From Symbiodinium natans (Eukaryota; Sar; Dinophyceae; Suessiales; Symbiodiniaceae): DNA of 64,000 nt. The stretch covers positions 81,001 through 145,000 of the forward strand of contig CAJNDS010000290.1 in assembly GCA_905221605.1 (NCBI GenBank), in the 5' to 3' direction. A program made the position numbers and the translations under genes. Within the stretch, counting starts at the first letter, position 1, and each line of letters begins with the position of its first letter. The notes under the pieces are model-generated. The model ran no database searches and was not told the DNA's origin. It saw only the letters and a program-made list of their open reading frames with translations. Positions 47,948 to 57,572 of the stretch are shown one piece after another.

Positions 47948-48254
47948 CTACTTGGAGGTTCAGGGTACAGGGGTGTAGGGTGTAGGGAGTTTAAGGTTTA
48001 GGGTATAGGGTTTAGGGTTTAGGTTCTAGGATTCCCCAGAACAAAGGCAGGGAAATTGTGGTTTAGGGTTGGGGTGTTCCTCCTTATGCTAACATAGGGA
48101 TTCTAGTACCCCCCCAGTAGAATCCCGATCAAGGACTGTTAGTGTAAGGGGGAACAGCCCAAGTTATAATCCCCAATTATAACTATACTTATACGCCCAC
48201 AGGTCATAAGTAGACTTAGAACTGGGGGTACAAGTACCCATGAACCTCCACGTA
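47948..48254. repeat. Family A element split by family B and a G-array
   Basis: Left end CTACTTGGAGGTTCAGGGTAC at 47948; G-array words 47970-48030; a complete family B element 48069-48163; then the family A right half (AATTATAACTATACTTATA...CCCATGAACCTCCACGTA). Nested insertions. Confidence 0.8.
48069..48163. repeat. Family B element nested in family A
   Basis: TTGGGGTGTTCCTCCTTATGC and GTGTAAGGGGGAACAGCCCAA arms. Confidence 0.82.
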
Positions 48255-49045
48255 TAGGAGCGTGTACGGTTGTACAGATTCTTTGTGGGGGGAGAGCGAT
48301 CAGTGTCGGAAAATATTGGAGGTACGTCTGGTTAGTTGGCTACGGCCTTCTTGCTCCTTCGCCCTCGCTCGGGGGAGAAGCTCATGAGCCTTAACCTTAC
48401 ACCCTAAGCTCGCCCCAAAAAACTCATTGTAAACATTCATAAAGTCGACATTATGAACCACAATAAACGGGCACAACTACTCCTACGCGTCTCAGATGAT
48501 TCGAAGCTCTCGCGGAATCGCTGCATTGCAGCAGGACAACGCATCAATGGTAGTTGTTCAAACCCCCCGTCCACCAAAACAAAGGGATGATTTTCCCAAT
48601 GTTCCATCCATCCTTGAAGGACCTCAGAACAAGTGAAGTCCTAGCCAGATATGCAGATAATGTCCAAGAAGGTGCCAGAACACGATGCAGAAGTAGAATG
48701 AATGCACCACGTCCTAAACCCAAACTCTAAAGCACCTTGCGGGTGGCAGAAAAAATCTTATCCTACACACTACACACATGATGCTGTCGACTGAAGAACT
48801 CAGTCAGGACTGGCCCGAAAAAACACAACTGGGAATTCATGGGACTGTGCAGGTGCGGCGAATGTTCTGATAGTTTGTTGGGGTAAAAGTTGATGGAAGC
48901 CCTAAACCCTACACCCTAAACCCTAAACCCTAAATTTGAATGCCCTACACGCCAGATCTCGGTCGCTTCCTCGTCACGGCCCCGATCTCGCCCCTTCCGC
49001 CCCCTTGCTTCCCCTCCCCCCCCGCGGTCCACGCTCCGTATGCTC
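48255..49045. other. Unique stretch without recognised feature
   Basis: Almost 800 bp of A/C-rich sequence with only a short C-array (48901-48935). No splice-bounded open block was convincing. Confidence 0.45.
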
Positions 49046-49199
49046 CACTTGGAGGTTCATGGTACTTACTAACCAATTATAACTGTACTTATAACCCTAC
49101 TTATAATGCCCCTAAAGGGCCTTATAGGGGTTCTCCCATTTATAAGTAGGGTTATAAGCCCAGTTATAAGTGGTTATTAAGTCCCATGAACCTTCAAGC
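49046..49199. repeat. Family A fold-back element, copy 8
   Basis: Near-identical to 7752-7906, including the inner ACTTATAACCCTACTTATAA block. Confidence 0.92.
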
Positions 49200-49850
49200 A
49201 TCGCACACCGTCACGGTCACGTGGCGCTGTATAAACCCTAACCATCAACCCTTTTCCCAAAGGGTTCATGTACCCAATATAGTAGCTTAGTATATACTTG
49301 GGCCTTAGAGGGGTTCCTATACAGTAGCTTTAGGGCCCAAATATGTACGATATGGGCATACTCTAACCCTAAACCCTAAACCCTAAACCGTACATGGACC
49401 CTTAAGGTTTACGGTCCGGTCCATCATGCATGGTCGCGTCGCAGCCTCAACTCCGACGTCACGCCCTCCCCTCATTGCCCCGATCGCACTCCCCCCTCCC
49501 CTTTGGCTGTTTAGGGTTTAGGGTTTTGGGTTTAGGGTTGAGGGTTTTGGGTTTTGGGTTTAGGGTTTTGGGTTTAGGGCGAAACGAGAACGCGACCTGT
49601 GGGATGGAATGAACTCGAAGTGGGTCTCGAATTCCTGGTTTAGGGGGGCGTAGAGTCCATATACCTTCAGAGTAAGAGGCGTCATGAGAGCGCAGCGTAT
49701 ATGAATCCAACTGCAGTGTTCATGTGGCGCCTAAGGGCCCTAAACCCTGAACCCTAAACCCTAGCCCTAAACAGCCAAAACGTTATTTTGGGAAGCCCAG
49801 AAGTCCAGACCACCAGCTCCTCTTGCAGGAGGAGGCCATCTTGAGCTACA
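49200..49850. other. Intron-like stretch
   Basis: Words GGGTTCATGTACC, GTATATACTTGGGCC at 49260-49340 recall 37790-37835 and 55490-55530. C-arrays 49365-49390, 49737-49770; G-array 49508-49580 with TTTTGGG variants. An EEAILSYNYPK frame follows CTCTTGCAG at 49834. Confidence 0.5.
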
Positions 49851-50118
49851 ACTACCCAAAAGCTCTTATGTAGTACCCTTTTGGGGTAGCATATTAGACT
49901 TCCCTATAGATAAACCCAAACCCTAAACCCTAAACATAAGCCCTAAACCCTAAAACCCTAAAACCCTAAAACCCTAAACCCTAAACCCTAAACCCTAAAC
50001 GCTTAACCCTAAACCCTAAACCCTAAACCCTAAACCCTAAACCCTAAACCCTAAACCCTAAACCCTAAACCCTAAACCCTAAACCCTAAACCCAAATCCA
50101 TTGGAGCCTTCAGGTAGG
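49851..50118. repeat. Family F element containing a 180-bp C-array
   Basis: Left part ACTACCCAAAAGCTCTTATGTAG to CCCTATAGATAAACCC; then CCCTAAA repeats to 50094 (including three CCCTAAAA); then right end TTGGAGCCTTCAGGTAG. Compare the uninterrupted 95-bp copy at 21206. Confidence 0.88.
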
Positions 50119-50205
50119 TGCTGAAAAGAACATCTGCAGATGGGAAATCGGGAGGAATCCGTAGACGGCCTCCTGGGATGTAGCTTAGGGGCTGGCTAGT
50201 AACCC

Positions 50206-50254
50206 TTGACCCTAAACCCTAAACCCTAAACCCTAAACCCTAAACCCTAAACCC
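50206..50254. repeat. C-array
   Basis: Six to seven perfect units. An island before it reads MGNREESVDGLLGCS after CATCTGCAG (50139). Confidence 0.93.
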
Positions 50255-50400
50255 GAACTCCTGTGACAAACAAAAGGTGAACCCTTTCGGGGGTAGGGTA
50301 TTCAGCCCCGAAGGTAGCGTTTCCCTCAAACTCTTCAAGCCCTCTCAGAAAACCCTATGCCCGAAGCCCTAAACCCTAAACCCTAAACCCGATCGCTGAG

Positions 50401-50463
50401 GAGGAGTGGTGCCCAGTCCTCCCGAACATCCTCGAAGGAAGAGCGGGATCGGACGGGCTCGAA
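50401..50463 (+). CDS. Exon candidate upstream of channel repeat
   Basis: 21 codons, EEWCPVLPNILEGRAGSDGL and E, in phase 0 between CGATCGCTGAG and GTGCTT. C-array before, G-array after. Confidence 0.6.
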
Positions 50464-50487
50464 GTGCTTCCACTGAATTTGGTTTTG

Positions 50488-50572
50488 GGGTTCAGGGTTT
50501 AGGGTTTAGGGTTTAGGGTTTAGGGTTTAGGGTTTAGGGTTTAGGGTTTAGGGTTTAGGGTTTAGGGTTTCG
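50488..50572. repeat. G-array, 11 units
   Basis: Perfect TTTAGGG 24 bp after the donor of the 50401 exon. Confidence 0.96.
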
Positions 50573-50709
50573 GGAGGGCTTAGGTGTTAGGGTGGAGGTT
50601 GGTGTGGAGCAGCTACTTTGCAACAACTTCTCGTTGCAGCGCTTCTATTTTCACTTCTCATTGCAACCCTATCTTGAATCTTGGTTGCGGCGAGAGTGAG
50701 GCTGTCAGG

Positions 50710-50801
50710 CTCACCCAAATGGCTCCTAGTTCCTTTTCATGGTAGCATACTTGATCCCCTGTAGCTAACCCAAAAAGGAACTACACATGGAGCCTTTAGG
50801 C
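50710..50801. repeat. Family F element, copy 3
   Basis: CTCACCCAAATGGCTCCTAGT / CTACACATGGAGCCTTTAGG arms with GTAGCAT and TAGCTAACCC inside. Confidence 0.8.
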
Positions 50802-51077
50802 AAAGCTGCACATGTGTTTGGGGGTTTTGGGGTTTTGGGTGAAGTTCCCAGGGTTGCGGGGCGCCTGTTTCCAGACCCCTCTCATGTGCCCTTCGCAGTC
50901 ACCTACTGCCAAGTTGTTTTGCATGGCCCCTTACAGGGAAGCCTGCTATTTATAGGCCCCTTATTCGGGGATGGGATTAGGGGGACCCTTGGGGATATAG
51001 ACCCTCTGGATAAGGTCCCTGTTTAAGAGTAGGCCCATGTTGCGACACCCAAGATCTCCCACCCTACCCTAAAGCCT
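50802..51077. other. Unique stretch
   Basis: A 79-codon frame (50787) lacks splice limits. GGCCCCTTATTCGGGG at 50958 recalls the fold-back words at 3080 and 16200. Confidence 0.4.
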
Positions 51078-51193
51078 ACTAGGGTGCCCAGTAGTACCCT
51101 TATTCCCTTCTTTAGGGGGTTTAGGCTCCCTTATAAACCCCTTTAAGCAAAAAAAAGGCACCCTTTTTCATCATGGGTTACTGGGCAACCTAG
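51078..51193. repeat. Family C element, copy 3
   Basis: ACTAGGGTGCCCAGTAGTACCC and GGTTACTGGGCAACCTAG termini. Confidence 0.9.
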
Positions 51194-51258
51194 CCTAAAC
51201 CCTAGACCCTAAACCCTAAACCCTAAACCCGGGAAAACCTGGGATTGCTCAAGGGGCT

Positions 51259-51536
51259 TCCGCGGTGGAACTTGGACCCCTTGTTCCCTTCTTTTAGGGT
51301 TTAGGATCCCTTGCAAGCCCCTTTAAACCCAAAAAAGGGCACCCTTGTTTATTCCTATGTTCCTTTTGCTAGACCCTGAACCCTAAACCCGAAACCCTAA
51401 ACCCTAGACCCAAAACCCTAAACCCTAAACCCTAAATCCTAAACCCTAAACCCTAAGCCCCAAACCCCAAACCCCAAACCCTAAACCCTAAACCCTAAAC
51501 CCTAAACCCTATTCATTCCTGGGTTACTCTTGGGTC
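51259..51536. repeat. Family C' element with embedded C-array
   Basis: Body TTGTTCCCTTCTTTTAGG to CACCCTTGTTTATTCCTATGTTCC TTTTGCTAGA, then about 150 bp of C-array, then a second copy of the end, TATTCATTCCTGGGTTACTC TTGGGTCTAGA. The element end is thus duplicated on both sides of the array. Confidence 0.8.
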
Positions 51537-51555
51537 TAGAGAGCTCGGCATTCAG

Positions 51556-51600
51556 GTCGTCGCATGGCAGGTCGACCCGGCTTGGATTGACAGCTGGTGT
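51556..51600 (+). CDS. Exon candidate upstream of channel repeat
   Basis: VVAWQVDPAWIDSWC in phase 0 between CGGCATTCAG and GTAAGG, the best donor of this gene. Trp-rich; precedes the channel repeat in phase. Confidence 0.65.
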
Positions 51601-51604
51601 GTAA

Positions 51605-51705
51605 GGGTTTAGGGTGTGTAAGGGTTTAGGGTTTAGGGTTTAGGGTTTAGGGTTTAGGGTTTAGGGTTTAGGGTTTAGGGTTTAGGGTTTAGGGTTTAGG
51701 GTTTG
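51605..51705. repeat. G-array, 12 units
   Basis: Perfect from 51620; starts a few bases after the donor at 51601. Confidence 0.96.
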
Positions 51706-52489
51706 GTCCCTTACCTTCTTCAAAGGGTCCTGAAGTATGGGCCCTTGGGTTTTACAGGGTACATAAGGGGTATAGGGGCCGGATGGCGCATATACCTACC
51801 CTTAGATTCCTGTGATGTCTTCACACTTCGAGAGCTGACGAGGGAAGCTCCACGCTTTCGGGGTTAGGGCGCGAAGGATGAACGTTCCTTTGAACCACCC
51901 CCCCCCCCGCCCCCCCAAACAAAAAAAAAAAACCTTACAAGGGCAATAAAGGGCTTAAGAAGCCCCCTCCCAACCCCCCCCCCCCCAAAAAAAAAAAAAA
52001 AAAAAACAAAAAAAACAAGTCTCTCCCTCCCACCCGCCCACACACACACCGTTGTCTTTTAGGGTTGGGGGTTTTTCTGCTTAAAGCCCACTCAATCCCA
52101 ACGAGCAAGGGCTTCAACAGGTGCGCGCTTTTAATTCTGTCTTCCCAGTAAACTGCTAGCAGCCGGATGGTTCGTGACAGCATCCAAGCGACACTTCCCA
52201 AGGTTGCTACTCATTGCTCAAGAACCTCGCCCCCCCCCCCCCCCCCAGAGAAAAAACAATCGAAAAACTTCCTTAGAAGGCAATAGAGGGCTTAAGAACC
52301 CCCCCAAACCCTAAACCTTAAACCCTAAACCCTAAACCCTAACCCAAAAAGAACAGAAAAAGACCACTGCTCCGAGACTTGCTTGCTCTTTGCCGAGTAT
52401 AGTATCCATGCACCAGGGGGGGGGGGGGGGGGGAGCAAGTTTAGGGTTTAGGGTTTCGGGTTTAGGGTTTAGGGTTTGGCCATGAAGAG
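51706..52489. other. Intron with multiple homopolymers
   Basis: C/A-rich pairs CCCCCCC...AAAAAAA at 51897-51935 and 51977-52010, poly-C 52229-52246, C-array 52304-52344, poly-G 52418-52433, G-array 52439-52480. The paired C-then-A runs recall 2529-2566. Confidence 0.8.
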
Positions 52490-52570
52490 ACCGGGCCCTG
52501 GCAAAACCGCGAGCGCGGAGAGAGGGCTAGATCGGCCATGCAACAGTGCGAGGAAGCTTTGCTCAGAACG
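52490..52570 (+). CDS. Exon candidate upstream of channel repeat
   Basis: 27 codons containing TGPWQNRERGERARSAMQQC and EEALLRT, in phase 0 after GCCATGAAGAG. Donor GTTTAG at 52571, or a GC donor after GAAGCTTT (52557), which keeps phase with 52837. Confidence 0.55.
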
Positions 52571-52611
52571 GTTTAGGGTTCAGGGTTTAGGGTTTAGGGT
52601 TTAGGGTTTTG

Positions 52612-52690
52612 GTGGGGGGGGGGGGGGGCGCGGCAAATAGTGGGTAGTGGTGCCTGGTTCCAAGTTCGCGTAGGCATTAACCAACCCCCA

Positions 52691-52716
<26 letters not shown>
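52612..52716. repeat. Poly-G and poly-C runs, inverted
   Basis: About 17 G at 52612-52628 and about 30 C at 52687-52716, 60 bp apart: an extremely stable potential hairpin. Confidence 0.93.
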
Positions 52717-52721
<5 letters not shown>

Positions 52722-52836
52722 AGGATACCCTTGTTATCACCTGGTTGCTGGGCAAAGTAGAAAGTACTATTTGGGTTTAGCTTGGAGAGAGGCCTACAAA
52801 CCCTAAACCCTAAACCCTGACGGGTTCTGTGAGCAG

Positions 52837-52883
52837 GTCCATTGTTTACGGTGACCGCCATCCGGATCAAGGCGCACTGTCGT
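52837..52883 (+). CDS. Exon candidate upstream of channel repeat
   Basis: G, SIVYGDRHPDQGALS and T between TCTGTGAGCAG and GTTCGG. T plus the next exon's GT gives Cys. Confidence 0.6.
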
Positions 52884-53026
52884 GTTCGGGAGGGTTTAGG
52901 GTTTCGGGATTAGGGTACAGGGTTTAGGGTTTTGGGGCCCTAAATGGCCGCGCGATACGACACCAGTAGCTTCCCACCCCTAATCCCTGAACCCTAAACA
53001 CTCTGTCCGAGGAGAATGATGTGGCA

Positions 53027-53129
53027 CTTGGGATGTTTCCCCTTATACGAATAGCCCTTAATCGGTATTATCGTACCCCCCTATGATAATCCCCATTAAG
53101 GGTTGTTAGTATAGGGGGAACATGCCAAA
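53027..53129. repeat. Family B fold-back element, copy 6
   Basis: CTTGGGATGTTTCCCCTTATAC / GTATAGGGGGAACATGCCAA arms; intact. Confidence 0.9.
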
Positions 53130-53132
53130 CCG

Positions 53133-53187
53133 AACCCTAAACCCTAAACCCTAAACCCTAAACCCTAAACCCTAAACCCTAGACCCT
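53133..53187. repeat. C-array
   Basis: Seven units, ending CCCTAGA about 30 bp before the next acceptor. Confidence 0.94.
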
Positions 53188-53219
53188 GTGATTGTAGCTT
53201 GCGTTGCGGAAAGCTGCAG

Positions 53220-53264
53220 GTCTGTTCCATTGCGACTGCTCCTCCATGCGGACCTTTGTGAAAG
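53220..53264 (+). CDS. Channel gene exon candidate, before S1
   Basis: GT, LFHCDCSSMRTFVK and G between GAAAGCTGCAG and a GC donor (GCCAGG). G plus the CC of the next exon gives Ala. Cys/His content could mark the cytoplasmic N-terminal side. Confidence 0.6.
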
Positions 53265-53307
53265 GCCAGGGCTTGCCCCACAGGGGACTTGCCTGAAGGC
53301 TTAAAGT

Positions 53308-53388
53308 GTTGGTAGGTTTAGGGTTTAGGGTTTAGGGTTTAGGGTTTAGGGTTTAGGGTTTAGGGTTTAGGGTTTAGGGTTTAGGGTC
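53308..53388. repeat. G-array, 11 units
   Basis: Perfect TTTAGGG downstream of the donor at 53265. Confidence 0.96.
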
Positions 53389-53667
53389 CGGGTTCAGAAG
53401 CGTTTGTAGGGTTTAGGGATGCCAAAGAAAGGGTTTAGGATAGTCGAGGGTCCACATACCAGAATCGGGTTTCTAGTTGTTACCCATACCGATTCCTTGT
53501 GCTCCCCAAGCTTGTTCATCATTTCGGGAGAGAGGCGTCGGAACCCTAACCCTAAACCCTAAACCCCTAGACCCATAAGCTGTGCAGTTCCGCGGCTGGG
53601 CGGGTGGGAAAAAGCCAGAAAGAATCATCCGTTCTGGACCTTGGGATGTTTGTTTCATCTACCTCCC

Positions 53668-53850
53668 TACTTGGAGGGTTTCGGGTTTAGGGTTTTTTTC
53701 GGCTTTAGATTTTTGGGGTTTAGGTTTTAGGGTTTAGGGTTCATTGGTGTTGAAAGCCCCCAATTCTAAGCTTATCACCTACTTAGATAACTTAGGGCCT
53801 TATTAGTACAGTCATACTGGGGGTTATAAGTACCCTGAAACCTACGAGTA
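53668..53850. repeat. Family A element, diverged, with G-array words
   Basis: TACTTGGAGGGTTTCGGG at left, GTTATAAGTACCCTGAAACCTACGAGTA at right; TTTAGGG-like words fill 53685-53740. Confidence 0.75.
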
Positions 53851-53877
53851 GATGAAGACAATTGGGGGTTTACGAAA

Positions 53878-53948
53878 ATAGGGTTTAGGGTTTAGGGTTT
53901 AGGGTTTAGGGTTTAGGGTTTAGGGTTTAGGGTTTAGGGTTTAGGGCG
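53878..53948. repeat. G-array, 9 units
   Basis: Perfect TTTAGGG. Confidence 0.96.
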
Positions 53949-54097
53949 TATGACCCTAGAATAGACCCCAAACAGTAGGATTCTCTCGGAAACCACCAGT
54001 TCAGTTTTGCAACATGGGCATTCTCCGAAAATCGGGGTACCGCTGGAGATACCCCCGAAATACTATCATCCTTATTATAGGATCCCCCACAAAAAGG

Positions 54098-54188
54098 GTA
54101 CCCTAAACCCTATACCCTAAACCCTAAGCCCTAAACCCTGAACCCTAAACCCTAAACCCTGAACCCTGAACCCTAAACCCTAAACCCC
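54098..54188. repeat. C-array with CCCTGAA units
   Basis: Just before the 54209 exon. Confidence 0.94.
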
Positions 54189-54208
54189 ATATTCCCTGCT
54201 TCTTCGAG

Positions 54209-54241
54209 CCTCCCTTGTGGACCTCTCGCGACATCCCGGCG
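54209..54241 (+). CDS. Channel gene micro-exon candidate, before S1
   Basis: CC, SLVDLSRHPG and G between CTTCTTCGAG and GTGTGG. G plus the GC of the next exon gives Gly, so the chain reads ...SRHPG-G-PFFE..., the usual short stretch before S1. Confidence 0.6.
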
Positions 54242-54793
54242 GTGTGGTCTAGGCCCAGGTGTGGGAGGGGAAACAATCCTAGGACCCGGGTTTAGGGTTT
54301 AGGGTTTAGGGTTTAGGGGAGTTTCCTTGTTTTAGGGTTTAGGGTGTAGGGTTTGGGGTTTAGGGTTTTAGGGTTGGGGTTCCCCTATAACCCCCGTAAA
54401 ACCAAGAAGGGCGCCCTTTTTTTTCCTATATTCCTCCTGAATCTGGAATCCGTAAACCCTAAACCTTCTGCGTTCGCTCCTGGAACAATCGTATGAGGGA
54501 TTACTCACTGGTCTGACCACAAACCAGCTGTTCATTTCTGCATTGCGTTTGGCAAACCCACGCCCTGCAAGCCTTAAATTCTCTAACCCTTACAAATCCG
54601 AACCAAAACATATCGACATCCAAGAAAGTATCCTAGGCCCCAAACCCTAACACAAACCCTTCACCCTTAACCCTCAACAACAAACCTCATAAACCCTAAG
54701 CCCAAAATCCACACCCTAAACCCTAAATCCTAAACTCTCGGAAAGACGCTGCGGACACAGCCGACACTGGGTTTAGGGTTGAGGGTTTAGGGC
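54242..54793. other. Intron-like stretch
   Basis: G-arrays 54292-54320 and 54330-54375, family C' remnant 54379-54440, and an open island at 54468-54600 (EQSYEGLLTGLTTNQLFISA) that does not fit the channel chain. Decayed C-array 54640-54735. Confidence 0.55.
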
Positions 54794-54817
54794 TCGACAG
54801 CGTGGTCACATCTCCAG

Positions 54818-54879
54818 GCCCTTTCTTCGAGACCTCCTTTGCCATCCTGATCCTCATCAACACCATTTTCATGGCCTTG
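54818..54879 (+). CDS. Voltage-gated channel exon: S1 helix
   Basis: After ACATCTCCAG: GC then PFFETSFAILILINTIFMAL, ending TTG before a GC donor (GCATCT). FE followed by a hydrophobic helix with the ILINTIFMAL pattern is the S1 signature of four-domain cation channels, where an Asn near the middle and MAL/MAxE at the end are typical. The next exon adds E directly. The neighbouring exons supply the S1-S2 loop, S2 and S3 in order, which makes the identification firm. It would act in a membrane, with calcium or sodium as possible ions; selectivity cannot be told because no pore is in view. Confidence 0.85.
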
Positions 54880-54895
54880 GCATCTCGGCGTCTTG

Positions 54896-55046
54896 GGGGT
54901 TTAGGGTTTAGGCTTTAGGGTCTGCTGCTTTTTCTGGCATTCCCCACGCCCAGATGGAGAAAAACAAAGGGTTTAGGGTTTAGGGTTTGGGGTTTGGGGT
55001 TTGGGGTTTAGGGTTTCGGGTTTCGGGTTTACGGTTAGGGTCCAGG
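54896..55046. repeat. G-arrays with TTTGGGG and TTTCGGG variants
   Basis: Short array 54896-54920 and a longer one 54969-55040, near the 5' end of the intron after S1. A family C' remnant follows at 55047-55137. Confidence 0.9.
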
Positions 55047-55194
55047 GTGACAGAGTCCCCTGCCCCTTTATAACGCGACGATATAAACCAAGAAGAGCAT
55101 TCTTCTTTTTCCTCCCTTGGTTACTCTTGCGTCTGGTATCGCACCTGTTTCGAACATTGTAGAACCATTCATACGAAATTTCCACAAGAACGAC

Positions 55195-55253
55195 CCTAAA
55201 CCCTAAACCCCTAGACCCCTAAACCCTAAACCCTAAACCCTAAACCCTAAACC
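55195..55253. repeat. C-array
   Basis: Seven units within the intron after S1; a second (55616-55653) is nearer the acceptor. Confidence 0.93.
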
Positions 55254-55340
55254 AGAAGCGACATCTCCGGTTCAGTGTGTGTAGGCGTCCGGGGCTAGGA
55301 CCCCTGAACCCAACCCTGAGAGTGTCCATGCACCTGTATA

Positions 55341-55428
55341 GGTTTAGGGTTTAGGGTTTAGGGTTTAGGGTTTAGGGTTTAGGGTTTAGGGTTTAGGGTT
55401 TAGGGTTTAGGGTTTAGGGTTTAGGGTA
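55341..55428. repeat. G-array, 12 units
   Basis: Perfect TTTAGGG, mid-intron. The island at 55545-55615 (FPVWRLWASVVCNGNSKEHG) after it does not fit the channel chain. Confidence 0.96.
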
Positions 55429-55698
55429 TATGATACGTGGGCCTTGAAGGGTTTTCTAGGGTTTAGGGTTTCGGGTCTAGGGTTTAGATATAGTCAATGT
55501 ATATACTAGAAAAGGTACATGAACCCCTAGGGCAAGTTCCCTGTTTGGCGGCTCTGGGCGAGTGTTGTTTGCAATGGAAACTCAAAGGAGCACGGTGCTG
55601 TGGCTGTGCAACCCGCCCTAAACCCTGAACCCTAAACCCTAAACCCTAAACCCGAACAGCCCTGAGAGCCTCAGCCGAAAGCGTGTGGCCACCCCGAG

Positions 55699-55746
55699 GA
55701 GTATCAGTTCAATGGGCTGAAGGTGGGCTACGCCTCTCGGCATAAG
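55699..55746 (+). CDS. Voltage-gated channel exon: S1-S2 loop
   Basis: EYQFNGLKVGYASRHK in phase 0 after GCCACCCCGAG, before a GC donor (GCTCAG). Joined to the S1 exon it gives MAL-EYQFNGLKVGY, matching the acidic/aromatic start of the extracellular loop in protist four-domain channels. Confidence 0.8.
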
Positions 55747-55798
55747 GCTCAGGGTGTTGAGGGCTTAGGGCTTATGGGGTTTAGGGTTTAGGGTTAGA

Positions 55799-56083
55799 TT
55801 ACTATTTCTGTAACTTATAACCCACTCATAAGGCGCTCAAGTGCCCCAACATGCTCATAAGTCCAAACGAACTATAACGGTACTTACAACCCACTTGCAA
55901 GTCCCTTAAGTGCCCTAATGTGGTTTTAAGTACAGTTATAAGTACAGCTTATAATCGGTTAAGAAGTACCATTTCTGTAACTTATAACCCACTTATAAGG
56001 GGCTTAAGTGCCCCAAGATGCTCATAAGTCCAGTTATAATTGCAGCTTGCAATCGGTGAATAGGTACCATGAACCTCCAAGTA
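55799..56083. repeat. Family A, two tandem copies
   Basis: ATTTCTGTAACTTATAACCCAC occurs at 55802 and again at 55969, each followed by the same TAAGTGCCC core. Only the second ends in GGTACCATGAACCTCCAAGTAA. This element fills almost the whole 357-bp intron. Confidence 0.88.
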
Positions 56084-56103
56084 AGTCAACAAGAGCAGCC
56101 CAG

Positions 56104-56160
56104 GAGATGGAAGGCATCCCGGATCCAAACATCTGGCCCTGGGCAGTGGACACCTTCGAG
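56104..56160 (+). CDS. Voltage-gated channel exon: loop to S2
   Basis: EMEGIPDPNIWPWAVDTFE in phase 0 between AGCAGCCCAG, 20 bp after the end of the family A element, and GTGATG. The WPWAVDTFE-W pattern leads into S2 as in related channels (W..A...FE.). Confidence 0.82.
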
Positions 56161-56183
56161 GTGATGTTTCGGGAGGGTGTGGA

Positions 56184-56281
56184 GTTTAGGGTTTAGGGTT
56201 TAGGGTTTAGGGTTTAGGGTTTAGGGTTTAGGGTTTAGGGTTTAGGGTTTAGGGTTTAGGGTTTAGGGTTTAGGGTTTAGG
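56184..56281. repeat. G-array, 13 units
   Basis: Perfect TTTAGGG beginning 24 bp after the donor; the matching C-array lies at 57498-57525 near the acceptor. Confidence 0.97.
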
Positions 56282-57497
56282 AGGAAGGAGATTAGGGTTT
56301 AGGAGGAACTGACAGGTTCGAAAAGGGATTTGGAGGCGTTTCGGGTTTCGTCGCCCTAGCCCACACTAATTGCTGCCCCCTGGTATGAAACGCCCCCCCC
56401 CCCCCCCCCCCCCAATAGAAACTCGAAATGTGTTTTTTGTATTAGTGGGATGTGTTCATCAAATTGTCATGTTTTGGGTCCAAAGGAGTTATGGTCTGGG
56501 CGACAGGGTTTGGAGGGTTTCAGTAATTACTTAAACCCTCTCCACTCAGGAAGCACAGCAAGGCTCAGACGTAAATAGGGTTCAAAAGGCGGGGTCGGTT
56601 TCGGCAGGAGTTTCCGGAAAGTGTGTATATATATATATATGTGTATAATCAAGGGTACTTTTTATACAAGGGGGAATCGATTAGGTGGGACTTTACTACA
56701 ACTTTATTTCTTTTTATAAGTTTTGGGTTCCACTAATTTCATATTCAGGGAGCTAAAAGTTGGGTGGTTTTCAAAACTATGATCCCTTTTGGGGTACCCT
56801 GAATATTAGGTGCCGATTATGATAGGTATCCAAAACCCAGTTAAACGTTTACTGTGGGGTTAAAGAGCAACCCAGCCACAAATGTCTTTGAACTCCCAAA
56901 CTCTACTTGGAAGTTCATGAACCCTAAACTCTAAACCCGAAACCCTAAACCCTAAACCCCAAGGGGATCTTGCCCAAAAAAAACAGCTGGCTCTTTCTTG
57001 CCCCTGGAAAACTAGTGCTTCTGGTAAACTCGAAGCCCTGCAAACCCTAAACCCTAAACCCTAAACCCTAAACCCCCCTAAACCCTAACCCTAAACCCTA
57101 AACCCTAAACCTAGGGACTGGGTTAACCTTCAACCTTTTGGCTACATGAATCCTACTATATGCAAAAGGTTAGCCTTTTTTGGGCAAGGGTATTTCAGCC
57201 CGAAACAAGGGTAAAGGTTTAAAGCCTAGGGGTTTCAAAGGGTACGGGGCTAGGCGCCTTTTGCAGTTCCTTTTGGGGAGGGTACTTATCCCACGGTTCT
57301 CTGCAAAGTACCCCTGAAAGAAACTAGAGATTCTAATCGCTATAACGGTCTCAGGCGTGTAGATCGATCAGGTCACCCCTCAACAACACCCCTCAGCCCC
57401 AACTCTATGATAGAGGCCCTAAACTCAGTACAGGCCCATCGCTGCTTCTAATCTCAATCCCATCAGACCCTATATACCTTCAGCCTTAATCCCCTCC
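56282..57497. other. Intron body
   Basis: Poly-C run 56395-56413, TA run 56624-56642, diverged family G piece 56685-56775, family A left end 56904-56922, C-arrays 56930-56960 and 57045-57112. No exon fits the channel chain here. Confidence 0.7.
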
Positions 57498-57547
57498 AAC
57501 CCTAAACCCTAAACCCTAAACCCTCTCACTTTGAGTAGGCCACAGAG

Positions 57548-57572
57548 TGGTTCTTCGGGCTTGCATTCACCT
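57548..57572 (+). CDS. Voltage-gated channel micro-exon: S2 first half
   Basis: 25 nt, WFFGLAFT plus T, after GGCCACAGAG, before a GC donor (GCCGCG). T joins GT of the next exon to give Cys: FE-WFFGLAFTC-E is a classical S2 with the conserved aromatic and the acidic residue that pairs with S4 arginines. The duplicated GAG at donor and acceptor makes the exact border ambiguous by three bases. Confidence 0.8.
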
